From positions 310,001 through 374,000 of the forward strand of contig NZ_FUZC01000002.1 in the NCBI RefSeq assembly GCF_900168115.1: a stretch of DNA of 64,000 nucleotides, read 5' to 3'. The stretch comes from Salegentibacter salinarum. Its GTDB lineage: Bacteria; Bacteroidota; Bacteroidia; Flavobacteriales; Flavobacteriaceae. Each line of letters opens with the position of its first letter. The stretch's first letter is position 1. This document shows positions 26,886 to 35,157 of this stretch, piece by piece. The notes beneath the pieces are model-generated. The model was not told the origin of the DNA. It did no database searches and worked only from the letters and a program-made list of their open reading frames with translations. The translations under genes were made by a program, and so were the position numbers.

Positions 26886-28589
26886 ATGGCCAAAAAAACT
26901 AAAAGAAGGAAAAAAGTAAGTCCTGAAGAATTAGAAAAACGAAATCACCGAAAGGATGTCAGAGCAGTATTTCGAAATGCTGGCTTCACAAAAGTTTTAT
27001 CTGTAAGTGATAAGGAATTTACATTTAATGGTCATACTTCAGATTTTGATGATGTTTTCGTCTATCAAAACGTAATACTTTTCTTAGAATACACTACAAC
27101 CAAATCCTCTAAAATAAGGGATCATTTGAAGCCTAAAAAATTGATTTATGATGAGATATTAAGTAACTCGGCATCTTTTATTGAATTTTTTGAAAACAAA
27201 TTTTCCAAATTTAAAGAGACAAGAGATCAATATTATGATCCAATACAATGTCAGATCAGGATTCTATATTGCTCCAAAAATTCAGTGAGCCCAAAATATA
27301 AAGAACAAATTAGTACTATATCCTATTTTGACTATCCATTAGTAAAATATTTCAAAAATGTAGCTGAAGCAGTTAAGAAATCTGCAAGGTTCGAAATCTT
27401 TAGTTTTTTAGGATTAAGTAATAATGAGGTTGGAAAAGATTCTATCAATTCCAGTAATGGGAGTGAAGATTATCAGGGATCAATTTTACCGCATTCATAT
27501 AGCAATTTTGACTATGGTTACAAAGTTATATCATTTTATATAGATCCCTTGTCTCTTTTACATCGTTCTTATGTATTGAGAAGAGATGGATGGAAGGATC
27601 AAGCAGGAGTTTATCAAAGAATGATATCTAAGGGTAAAATTAATAATATTAGAAAATATTTGAATTCAAAGGAGCGAGTCTTTATTAATAATATTATAGT
27701 AACGCTACCCAGCGATACAAAGCTATTAAATAAGAATGGAAATACATTAAATCCGAATACCTTAACCAAAACGGAACCCGTAACAATACAAATACCTAAA
27801 CGGTATAACGTTATTGGCTTAATTGATGGTCAGCATCGAGTATTTTCCTATCATGAGGGTGGTTTGTATGATGAAAAAATTGGAAAATTAAGGGAAAAGC
27901 AGAATTTATTAGTAACGGGTATCATTTATCCAGATACTATTTTAGATCAGGATAAAACGAAATTTGAAGCAAATCTTTTTTTAGAGATTAATTCCAATCA
28001 ATCAAACGCAAAATCAGATATTAAGCAAGCTATTGGTTTAATTTTAAAACCATTTTCTTCAGAGTCTATTGCCAAGGCTTTAATTAATAAATTAAATAAT
28101 AATGGACCTTTAGAAGATAATTTTGAAAGACACTTTTATGATAAGAAAAAAATAAAAACTACCTCTATAGTTAGCTATGGTTTAAAACCACTAATTAAAT
28201 TAGGAGGTGATGACAGTCTTTACAAAATTTGGAGCCATCCACAAAAACTTGAAATTAAAGATGAGAGTGATGAGAAGCTACTTGAAGCATATTTAGAATT
28301 TTGTACTAGCCAAGTTAACGATTTCATTGCTGCAGCTAAAGATAATCTTAGTTCAAATAAATGGACGCGTAGCAAAGAAGAAAAGAATAAAGTTCTTACC
28401 ACTACGGCAATTAATGGTTTTATAATTTGTTTACGACAAATAATTGAGAATAATCATAAAACTGACTACGCCTACTATAAAAATAAATTAAAGCATCTGA
28501 ATTCATTTGATTTTTCTGAATATAAATCTAGTCAGTACGGCAGGATGGGTAGAGATATTTATAACAAGTACTTTACAAACAATCGATAA
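26886..28589 (+). CDS. DGQHR-domain protein with nuclease-like N-terminus
   Basis: A 567-residue protein. The central GLIDGQHRVF (about residues 311-320) with following strand-helix LEINSNQSNAKSDIKQ defines the DGQHR family, known from DndB, the regulator of DNA phosphorothioation, and from uncharacterised island proteins. The N-terminal 110 residues look like a PD-(D/E)XK-type fold: Asp53-x-Asp55-Asp56 then ILFLEYTTTK (Glu68), with Thr in place of the usual Lys. DndB family knowledge suggests ATP-linked DNA interaction. It is co-transcribed with the upstream methyltransferase. dndACDE genes are absent, so it is not a Dnd system. Its catalytic activity is inference. Confidence 0.72.
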   Translation: MAKKTKRRKKVSPEELEKRNHRKDVRAVFRNAGFTKVLSVSDKEFTFNGHTSDFDDVFVYQNVILFLEYTTTKSSKIRDHLKPKKLIYDEILSNSASFIEFFENKFSKFKETRDQYYDPIQCQIRILYCSKNSVSPKYKEQISTISYFDYPLVKYFKNVAEAVKKSARFEIFSFLGLSNNEVGKDSINSSNGSEDYQGSILPHSYSNFDYGYKVISFYIDPLSLLHRSYVLRRDGWKDQAGVYQRMISKGKINNIRKYLNSKERVFINNIIVTLPSDTKLLNKNGNTLNPNTLTKTEPVTIQIPKRYNVIGLIDGQHRVFSYHEGGLYDEKIGKLREKQNLLVTGIIYPDTILDQDKTKFEANLFLEINSNQSNAKSDIKQAIGLILKPFSSESIAKALINKLNNNGPLEDNFERHFYDKKKIKTTSIVSYGLKPLIKLGGDDSLYKIWSHPQKLEIKDESDEKLLEAYLEFCTSQVNDFIAAAKDNLSSNKWTRSKEEKNKVLTTTAINGFIICLRQIIENNHKTDYAYYKNKLKHLNSFDFSEYKSSQYGRMGRDIYNKYFTNNR

Positions 28590-28669
28590 GTAGAATTTAA
28601 TACAGAGTCAGTATTTTAAACTTTAAATGATGTTAGCAGGAATATTATAACTTCCTACATAATACAGAA

Positions 28670-29095
28670 TATTATGAAAGGCTATTCAAACACAACTGGG
28701 TAGTTAATTGCAAACGCTCATTTTTAGGTCCCGCACAGGTGGTGGAATTCTTTGGCCGCTATCCCCACAAGATTGCCATCAGTAATCGCCGGATAAAAAC
28801 CTGGATAATGAAAGCGTTACATTTGCTTTAAAGGACTATCGCCACGGGGGAAGGAAATATTTATTACATTTATAGGATGGAGAGTTCATCAGGCGTTTCG
28901 CACTTCACATACTTTCCAAAGACTTTGTTCGATCCGACTATAAAAAAAATCACCCTTACCCAGCTGCGTTAAAGCCTTGGGCAGGTACAACTCAAGAAGC
29001 GTAAGCAATTACAACACCAGCTTTGTCCGGTTGGCAAGAAAGGAAAACTGGGAACCCTTACTACTTTTACGGCATGAGGTCGCACTTGGATACTG
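28670..29095 (+). pseudogene. Decayed IS91-family transposase
   Basis: Translation from 28682 reads LFKHNWVVNCKRSFLGPAQ then VVEFFGRYPHKIAISNRRIK, the conserved C-terminal part of IS91-type (Y2 rolling-circle) transposases. A frame change then gives NESVTFALKDYRHGGRKY, another gives DGEFIRRFALHILSKDFVRS, and near 29020 LCPVGKKGKLGTLTTF recalls the C-terminal end of the family. At least two frameshifts and a missing 5' half make it a pseudogene. The rest of 28590-29296 is without a gene; 29100-29290 may hold more of the element's 3' end but shows nothing I can name. Confidence 0.82.
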
Positions 29096-29296
29096 GTTGA
29101 AAAACTAAAATAATCAAAACCGAAACCTTACATAGAGTTTTAGATGGCCTACCCACAAAATATTACCTTTTAAGAACAGATCAATTCCGATATTTTACCA
29201 GCAAAAACTGGTTTAGTCAACGGTGCGTTCATTGTTTGGCCATTCCGGCCACACTAGCGCATAGTTATTGGCTGTAGTTTTTTTCCATTAGATTTT

Positions 29297-30139
29297 TTAT
29301 AGAGAAAGTTTTTCAGCTGTAGCTTGCCTTAAAACTAATACTTGATAGCCTCCGGGAGTGGTGGCTGTTAGATTTTTACTAACTTCTCTTTTGAAGTTTG
29401 CGCCGAAGTTAAAATTAACACCTTCCTGCTCTAATTCTGCCTGAACCTCAGAAGCGATTTTAGATAAACTATTTTGACTATATTCAATTTCGTAATAAAC
29501 CAAACCAATTGCAGTTATTAATCTATGATTTTGTTCTTTCATATACTTTTTACAATCCTCAAAATCAACATTTTTTCTAAATCTATCGATTGCATTATTT
29601 TTTAATCCCCACTCGGAATATTTTGCACTGATTTTTAATTCTTTATCATTGACATTATTATAAGCGGCAGTAATTTTTCCTTCTAAATCGTTAAGCAGAG
29701 ATTGGTCAGTTATTAAGTTTTTTAATTTATTCATATCAGCTTCGACTGCGGCTTGAACATCTAATTCAAGTTTTTCTGACCGCTCATATTCTAAATTGTG
29801 TCCATTTGAGTAGCGAATATTCGTAATGTCGGTTTTGCTAAATGGAGTTTTTGCATTGTAGGAACAAGTTCCAATTTCCCCTCCAGTTTTATCAGATAAT
29901 GGTAAAGTATGGCCTAAGACGGAATATGCAATACTCTTAGAATCAGATTCATCGCTTATATCTGGTGAATATGGATTATCGTCATAATGAAATACAGTAC
30001 CAATATATCCTGGTTTACATTTATTATAGCCACAAACCTCTTTTCCTTTTAATTCGCCATCAGGTAAATTATAAGTAATACAGGATTGAAAAATTAAAAG
30101 AAGAAAAAAAAGCGAAAGAAAATTAGTTAGATTTTTCAT
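29297..30139 (-). CDS. Lipoprotein of unknown function
   Basis: A 280-residue protein with a clear signal peptide and lipobox IFQSC (Cys20). The mature part has three further Cys near the start (VCGYNKCKPG, GTCSY), a helical middle region (about 118-200) and a C-terminal strand-rich end. I do not recognise the family. It stands alone between the IS91 relic and another orphan exported protein, and is likely cargo of the mobile region. Confidence 0.6.
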   Translation of the reverse strand: MKNLTNFLSLFFLLLIFQSCITYNLPDGELKGKEVCGYNKCKPGYIGTVFHYDDNPYSPDISDESDSKSIAYSVLGHTLPLSDKTGGEIGTCSYNAKTPFSKTDITNIRYSNGHNLEYERSEKLELDVQAAVEADMNKLKNLITDQSLLNDLEGKITAAYNNVNDKELKISAKYSEWGLKNNAIDRFRKNVDFEDCKKYMKEQNHRLITAIGLVYYEIEYSQNSLSKIASEVQAELEQEGVNFNFGANFKREVSKNLTATTPGGYQVLVLRQATAEKLSL

Positions 30140-30326
30140 TTTTTATGGTTTAGTTAGTGAAAGGATTCTGAGAATTTAATGTAGAATGGTAATATCTATA
30201 AAATTAATATCAACTCGTTATATTACATAAATTATAAAATTTAAAATAAATATTATAGAATATAAACGTGAATTTAATAAAAATGTAATTAAAAATAATG
30301 GTTTTTCCATAAAACGTAAAATATCC

Positions 30327-30707
30327 CTAATCCAACATTATTTTAAATTCCTTAGTACTTGCTCCGTCCTTAGAAGGTTCAAAAATGCTTAATTGTTTAG
30401 GGTTTTCTTGCATTGGAAGAATAATAAGTTTTTCAGATCCAGGTATATCCTTAGTGTTACAATAATACCAGGAACAAACACCGAATTTTCCAAATTCCTT
30501 CTCTTCTATTTCAACTACATTTAGTGTTTGAATATCCTTATATTTCTTCCCCTGGGAAATAATTATAATTTCATTCTCACTAATTTCTATTGTTCTTTCC
30601 ATAAATTCAATCTCATAGGATTCTATGATATGTGCTGTTGCCGAACTTTTAAAAGTTTGGCCATGGATAATTACGGGGAAGAGAAGAAAAATTATTAATT
30701 TAAACAC
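30327..30707 (-). CDS. Small exported protein of unknown function
   Basis: A 126-residue protein with a signal peptide (residues 1-16, VIIHGQ). The mature chain has alternating beta-like stretches (YEIEFMERTIEISENEIIII) and a Cys pair in VCSWYYCNTKD that could form a disulfide in the periplasm. No family is recognised. It is 187 bp from the lipoprotein gene on the same strand; the gap between them is strongly AT-rich and shows no site. Confidence 0.55.
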   Translation of the reverse strand: MFKLIIFLLFPVIIHGQTFKSSATAHIIESYEIEFMERTIEISENEIIIISQGKKYKDIQTLNVVEIEEKEFGKFGVCSWYYCNTKDIPGSEKLIILPMQENPKQLSIFEPSKDGASTKEFKIMLD

Positions 30708-30782
30708 TTGTAATCAGTTTACTGGAAAAATATAGAAAGTATTCTTAAGCTACCAGGTGGTTTTTCCCCTAATTTAAAAGTT

Positions 30783-31025
30783 ATGACACTTTATGAATTT
30801 AAATTATTGCCAGAACAAGTGCAATATCGTATACTTTTTAATGAAGGTGATTTTATAAGCTATAGGCTCGAACCAACTACAAGGTTCTCCTTGTATGCCT
30901 TAGACAAATTCTTTGTAAAAGTGGAGTATAACCCCAAGAGCAATAAAATTGTAAATAAAGTAAGTTTTATAAGCGGGGAAAAGTTAAATCTTTATTCAAA
31001 TTTTAAAGACAATGAATTTTATTAA
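30783..31025 (+). CDS. Small conserved-type hypothetical protein
   Basis: An 80-residue soluble protein (MTLYEFKLLPEQVQYRILF at the start, FFVKVEYNPKSNKIVNKVSF in the middle). Proteins with this MTLYEF...FFVEVEYDP pattern are familiar from Bacteroidota accessory regions, but no function is known to me. It is convergent with the XRE regulator gene (57 bp gap). Confidence 0.6.
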   Translation: MTLYEFKLLPEQVQYRILFNEGDFISYRLEPTTRFSLYALDKFFVKVEYNPKSNKIVNKVSFISGEKLNLYSNFKDNEFY

Positions 31026-31082
31026 TTTCTTTTAAGCTTTATTACTGGTATACAAGAATTGTTCGTTCTTCTCAAAAAACCT

Positions 31083-31364
31083 TCAATTATTCTCTGAATT
31101 GATTTCATCAATGAACTTATTGACATCAATTTCGATTTCGTAAAGTTGGATTTTTCTCACCTTTAAAGCCTTGGCGAGAAGCATCATTTTTTCTAATGTA
31201 GGATTTGCATCACCTCTCTCCACCGTACCGATTAAATGTTTCGTTAATCCAAAATTTGTATCCGCAAGTTCCTGCTGTGAAATTTTTTCCTTATCGTATT
31301 CTTTACTTGGAAGTCTTTCTCTGAGCTTCAACACCTGCTTTCCTATCTTTTCCTTTTCAGTCAA
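31083..31364 (-). CDS. XRE-family HTH transcriptional regulator
   Basis: A 93-residue DNA-binding protein consisting of one HTH_3 domain: helices in KQVLKLRERLPS, SQQELADTNFGLTKHLIGTVERG (recognition helix-turn-helix) and ANPTLEKMMLLAKALKV. The length leaves no room for a sensor or peptidase domain, so it resembles autoregulating repressors of small accessory loci. A perfect 18-bp palindrome lies 55 bp upstream of its start and is the obvious candidate operator. Confidence 0.85.
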   Translation of the reverse strand: MTEKEKIGKQVLKLRERLPSKEYDKEKISQQELADTNFGLTKHLIGTVERGDANPTLEKMMLLAKALKVRKIQLYEIEIDVNKFIDEINSENN

Positions 31365-31418
31365 TCCTTAATTTTTTTACCAGTCTTGGCTAAATTCTCA
31401 TTAATCTGAAGAAAAAAT

Positions 31419-31436
31419 GGTATGATATATCATACC
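31419..31436. promoter_or_regulatory. Perfect 18-bp palindrome, candidate operator
   Basis: GGTATGATATATCATACC is a gapless perfect dyad upstream of the XRE gene (minus strand) and 17 bp before the TATATTTG box of the putative ncRNA (plus strand), so a dimer bound here could control both. Binding by the XRE protein is inference. Confidence 0.6.
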
Positions 31437-31452
31437 GTTAAGATATTTTATT

Positions 31453-31460
31453 TATATTTG
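31453..31460 (+). promoter_or_regulatory. -7 box upstream of a structured RNA region
   Basis: TATATTTG is a perfect TAnnTTTG box on the plus strand. No protein gene starts within 680 bp downstream, but a chain of hairpins ending in a T run does. No clear TTG is seen at -33; the palindrome at 31419-31436 occupies that area. Confidence 0.5.
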
Positions 31461-31466
31461 ATAAAT

Positions 31467-31676
31467 AATTACTGAATAAATGTAATTTAGCGATTCTTCT
31501 TAATTAAAATATTAGAAGCATTCGCTTTGAATCTCGTCCTCAAAAACTGGTAATTTTTAAACACGCGAGATGATAAGTGTAGATGCTCACGCTTTAACGG
31601 CGTGGGCTCACTTATTTGCGTGGATGGTATACCAGTACCTTGAGGGCAATAAGCTGAGTTCCACGCCTATTTTTTA
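31467..31676 (+). ncRNA. Candidate structured non-coding RNA
   Basis: Three consecutive helices stand almost back to back: A, ATCTCG (31532-31537) with CGAGAT (31566-31571); B, ATAAGTG (31573-31579) with CACTTAT (31609-31615), enclosing GCTCACGC (31585-31592) with GCGTGGGC (31600-31607); C, GCGTGGA (31618-31624) with TCCACGC (31660-31666), followed by a T run (31670-31675) like an intrinsic terminator. With the -7 box at 31453 this predicts an RNA of about 210 bases. I do not recognise the class (not tRNA, tmRNA, RNase P or SRP). Confidence 0.5.
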
Positions 31677-31810
31677 GTTCTAACGGCGTCGTTTCTCTTC
31701 TTAATTTTCAAAGTAATCTTCTACAATTTATAAGAATAAGTCTCGCTTTCTTTTGCCCTACATCATTATAGGCCAAAGTGGCCGGCAGTAACTACTACTG
31801 TATTCACTAA

Positions 31811-32097
31811 TTCCTGATTGCGGGATCAGGAAAATCTTTTAAATAATCCCGTGGGTTGCTGTTTCTTGATGCCCTATTATTGATAACAGCGTTGGGCGGG
31901 AAGCCCCCTAGCCCCTAATGGGAGAATAAAGTAGTGGGGTTTTTGGGAAAATTTGATTTGGGTCAATAGGTGTTAACGGATAGGGCCGTTAAGTTTAGCA
32001 AAAAAAGAAATTGTTTATGAAAAGAAATTTGAATTGGCCTTAATACAGGCGTTAAGCCTACAGCTTTCCCCTAAGATTGCCGTCTGGTGGGGAAAGC
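31811..32097 (+). other. Hairpin-rich leader before the SusC-like gene
   Basis: The gene-free stretch 31677-32143 contains three clear stems: TTCCTGAT/ATCAGGAA (31811-31832), TTAACGG/CCGTTAA (31973-31992) and GCTTTCCCC (32063-32071) with GGGGAAAGC (32089-32097), the last extended by TTAAGC-type flanks. They may be leader structures of the SusC operon or traces of former mobile ends. No small gene was found here. Confidence 0.4.
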
Positions 32098-32143
32098 CTA
32101 AGCTTAAATAAAACAATGTTTCATTTAAATACCACACGAAATT

Positions 32144-35100
32144 ATGAAAAATAATTACTCGCGCCTAAAATGGGTGGCGCTAATTATTCTTGGAGGGATA
32201 CTATTCTTTCTGTCTAAGGCTGCAACAGCAGCAACTAGCAATACCGCTTTCTTTCAACAACAGTTGATCTCAGGGATAGTTAGCGATCAAAACGGGCTTT
32301 CTATACCTGGAGTTACCATCACGGTTAAAAATTCCACAAGGGGAGTAGTTACAAACCTGGATGGGGAGTACGAAATCACTGCTCCAGCCAATGGTACTTT
32401 GGTCTTTTCTTATATGGGTTTTAAAACTTTTGAAGTTACCATTGATGGCAGAAGTGAAATTAACATCCAACTGGAAGAGGATATCGCTTCTCTTGGAGAA
32501 GTGAAAATAAACGCCGGGTATTATAATACAACAGAGCGGGAACGAACGGGGAATATAGCGAAGGTATCTGGGGAGGAAATTGAAAGGCAACCTATTATTA
32601 ATCCTCTAGAGGCCTTGCAGGGCAGAATGGCTGGGGTAGAAATAGAACAGCGCAGCGGTATTTCCGGTAACGCTCCCACTATAAGGATTCGCGGTCAAAA
32701 CAGTTTGCGCACCGGCAGTAGCAATAATGGAAATCTTCCATTATATATCATAGATGGAGTACCTGTTAATTCCAGTCCACTAGTTGGATCAGACTTAAGT
32801 GGGGGAACGGGTATTGACCCTTTAAACACCCTTAATTTATCAAATATAGAAAGTATTGAAGTGCTAAAAGATGCTGATGCCACAGCAATCTACGGCTCAC
32901 GTGGAGCAAACGGGGTTGTACTCATTTCAACTAAAACAGGAAAATCATTTGAACAAAAAACTCAGGTGGAGGCACGTCTATATTCGGGTGTTGGTGAAGT
33001 TTCTAATAAAATTAAACTTTTAAATACTCCCCAGTATTTACAACTAAGAAATCAAGCTTTTGAAAACGATGGAGTGGTGCCAGACCAGACCAATGCCTAT
33101 GACTTGTTACTATGGGACAATGATCGTTATACCGATTGGCAGGAAGAATTATTAGGAGGAACAGCAGCCATTACCGATTTGAACCTTGCAGTATCCGGGG
33201 GGAATGAAACTACATCGTTTCGTATTGGAGGGTCCTACCATGAGGAGGGTACTGTGTTCCCGGGAGATTTTAAATATCATAAGGTCACTGGCGGGCTAAG
33301 CCTTAATCACAAGTCAAAAGATGAAAAATTGAATTTGAATCTTTCTATGAATTATGGGGTAGATAATAATAATTTATTTGGTTCCGATAGTTATATTTCA
33401 GAGGCACTTAGTTTGCCTCCAAATGCTCCACAGCTTTATAACGATGATGGGAGCTTAAACTGGGCAGATCTCACCTGGGATAATCCACTATCAAATTTAC
33501 AAAACTCGAGTATAAACCAGGTGAACAACCTCATTAGTAGCCTGAGTATTTCTTATGAATTTCTCAATGGCTTAACTTTTAAAACCAATGCAGGGTATAC
33601 AAATCTTTACCGGAATCAGAAATCAATTACTAAAAAGGAATCTTATAGACCTGATATTCGGGATCGTCGTGAACATCTTTCATCAGAGAGAATTAATAAG
33701 AGAAAGTCCTGGATAATTGAGCCGCAATTAACTTACAGTGTACACATCGGTAGAGGGAATTTAGATGCATTAATAGGCATGACCTTCCAGGAAAGTGAAA
33801 ATGATAATTTAAGGATTTCCGGGGAAGGTTATGTTTCAGAGTCCTTAATTGGAAACCTTGAAGCCGCAGAAGCGGTAGATGTAAATGAATATCTAAATAT
33901 TAGGTATAAGTATACTGCTTTGTTTGCCAGACTTGCGTACAATTGGGATCAAAAATATTTTCTTAACCTAACAGGTAGAAGGGATGGATCCTCTCGTTTC
34001 GGACCTAACAAACGTTTTGCTAATTTCGGCGCTCTGGGAGCAGCCTGGATATTTTCGGAAGAACCGATATTCAGAGATCATATTAGTTTTTTAAGTTTTG
34101 GAAAACTTCGTGGAAGCTATGGAACTACTGGAAGTGACCAAATACCAGATTATGGTTACCTGGATGCATATGAAGCCACACCGGGGCCAGGTGGGCTTTA
34201 TCCTACCCAACTAACCAATCCTAATTTTTCCTGGGAGGAAAATAAGAAACTGGAAGCTTCTCTTCAACTTGGGTTTTTGGAAGATAGAATCAATCTGGGT
34301 GTAAGTTGGTACCGTAACAGATCTTCCAATCAATTGGTTGGATTTCCTCTTCCTTCAACCACAGGATTCTCCAGCATTCAGGCTAATCTTCCGGCAATGG
34401 TGCAGAATACAGGTTGGGAAGTAGAATTTTCTTCTTTAAATATAAGCACAAAGGATTTCAGTTGGCGAACATCATTTAACTTCACACTACCAGAAACCAA
34501 GCTGGTTGAGTTCGATAATATCTCTCAGACTTCTTACCAAAACGTTTACAGGGTTGGCTACCCTTTAAGCATAGCTTTGCTTTATAATTATAACGGAATC
34601 GATCCCGAAACAGGTCTTTATCAGGTGCAGGATATTAACGGGGATGGTAATTTTAGTTATGAAGACCGGACTGTTATTGAAGAGCTAGGTCGGCAGTACT
34701 ACGGCGGAATTTCCAATAATTTATCTTACAAAAATTTTTCTTTGCAATTCTTATGGCAATTCGTAAAGCAAAACGGGTATAAAGGCTATTTCGCGCCACC
34801 GGGCAATGTTTCCAACCAACCTCAAAATGTTATTTCGGGTATAGAAAATGGCACACTGCAACAGGCTTCTCAAAATTTTACGGCATTCAACTCCTATTTT
34901 TTTGCCTCAACGAGTGAACATTTCATTTCGGACGCTTCATTTCTGCGTCTTAAAACCCTGGGATTTAGTTATGACCTTACGGAGAAGATACTCCAGAATT
35001 GGAAACTAGATGGTTTTAGGTTTTTCCTAAATGCCCAAAACCTTATAACAATAACCGATTATGAAGGAATAAACCCTGAAAATCCAGGAGTGGAAACATT

Positions 35101-35146
35101 GCCTTCTTTACGAACGATTACCGGAGGCTTGCAAATTAATTTTTAA
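32144..35146 (+). CDS. SusC/RagA family TonB-linked outer-membrane transporter
   Basis: A 1000-residue TonB-dependent porin. After the signal segment (residues 10-30) come a carboxypeptidase-D-like domain (ISGIVSDQNGLSIPGVTITVKNSTRGVVT, about 43-118), a plug domain with EALQGRMAGVEIEQRSG and IESIEVLKDADATAIYGSRGANGVVLI (the SusC hallmark, near 235-262), and a 22-strand barrel ending in ITGGLQINF. With the SusD-like partner 11 bp downstream it imports bulky ligands such as glycans or, as in RagAB, peptides. The peptidase encoded next favours peptides. Confidence 0.95.
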   Translation: MKNNYSRLKWVALIILGGILFFLSKAATAATSNTAFFQQQLISGIVSDQNGLSIPGVTITVKNSTRGVVTNLDGEYEITAPANGTLVFSYMGFKTFEVTIDGRSEINIQLEEDIASLGEVKINAGYYNTTERERTGNIAKVSGEEIERQPIINPLEALQGRMAGVEIEQRSGISGNAPTIRIRGQNSLRTGSSNNGNLPLYIIDGVPVNSSPLVGSDLSGGTGIDPLNTLNLSNIESIEVLKDADATAIYGSRGANGVVLISTKTGKSFEQKTQVEARLYSGVGEVSNKIKLLNTPQYLQLRNQAFENDGVVPDQTNAYDLLLWDNDRYTDWQEELLGGTAAITDLNLAVSGGNETTSFRIGGSYHEEGTVFPGDFKYHKVTGGLSLNHKSKDEKLNLNLSMNYGVDNNNLFGSDSYISEALSLPPNAPQLYNDDGSLNWADLTWDNPLSNLQNSSINQVNNLISSLSISYEFLNGLTFKTNAGYTNLYRNQKSITKKESYRPDIRDRREHLSSERINKRKSWIIEPQLTYSVHIGRGNLDALIGMTFQESENDNLRISGEGYVSESLIGNLEAAEAVDVNEYLNIRYKYTALFARLAYNWDQKYFLNLTGRRDGSSRFGPNKRFANFGALGAAWIFSEEPIFRDHISFLSFGKLRGSYGTTGSDQIPDYGYLDAYEATPGPGGLYPTQLTNPNFSWEENKKLEASLQLGFLEDRINLGVSWYRNRSSNQLVGFPLPSTTGFSSIQANLPAMVQNTGWEVEFSSLNISTKDFSWRTSFNFTLPETKLVEFDNISQTSYQNVYRVGYPLSIALLYNYNGIDPETGLYQVQDINGDGNFSYEDRTVIEELGRQYYGGISNNLSYKNFSLQFLWQFVKQNGYKGYFAPPGNVSNQPQNVISGIENGTLQQASQNFTAFNSYFFASTSEHFISDASFLRLKTLGFSYDLTEKILQNWKLDGFRFFLNAQNLITITDYEGINPENPGVETLPSLRTITGGLQINF

Positions 35147-35157
35147 AAATCACGACA

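Noticed and set aside
26886-28589. Complete Dnd phosphorothioation system
   Set aside because: Only a DndB-like DGQHR protein is present; dndA, C, D and E are missing on both sides.
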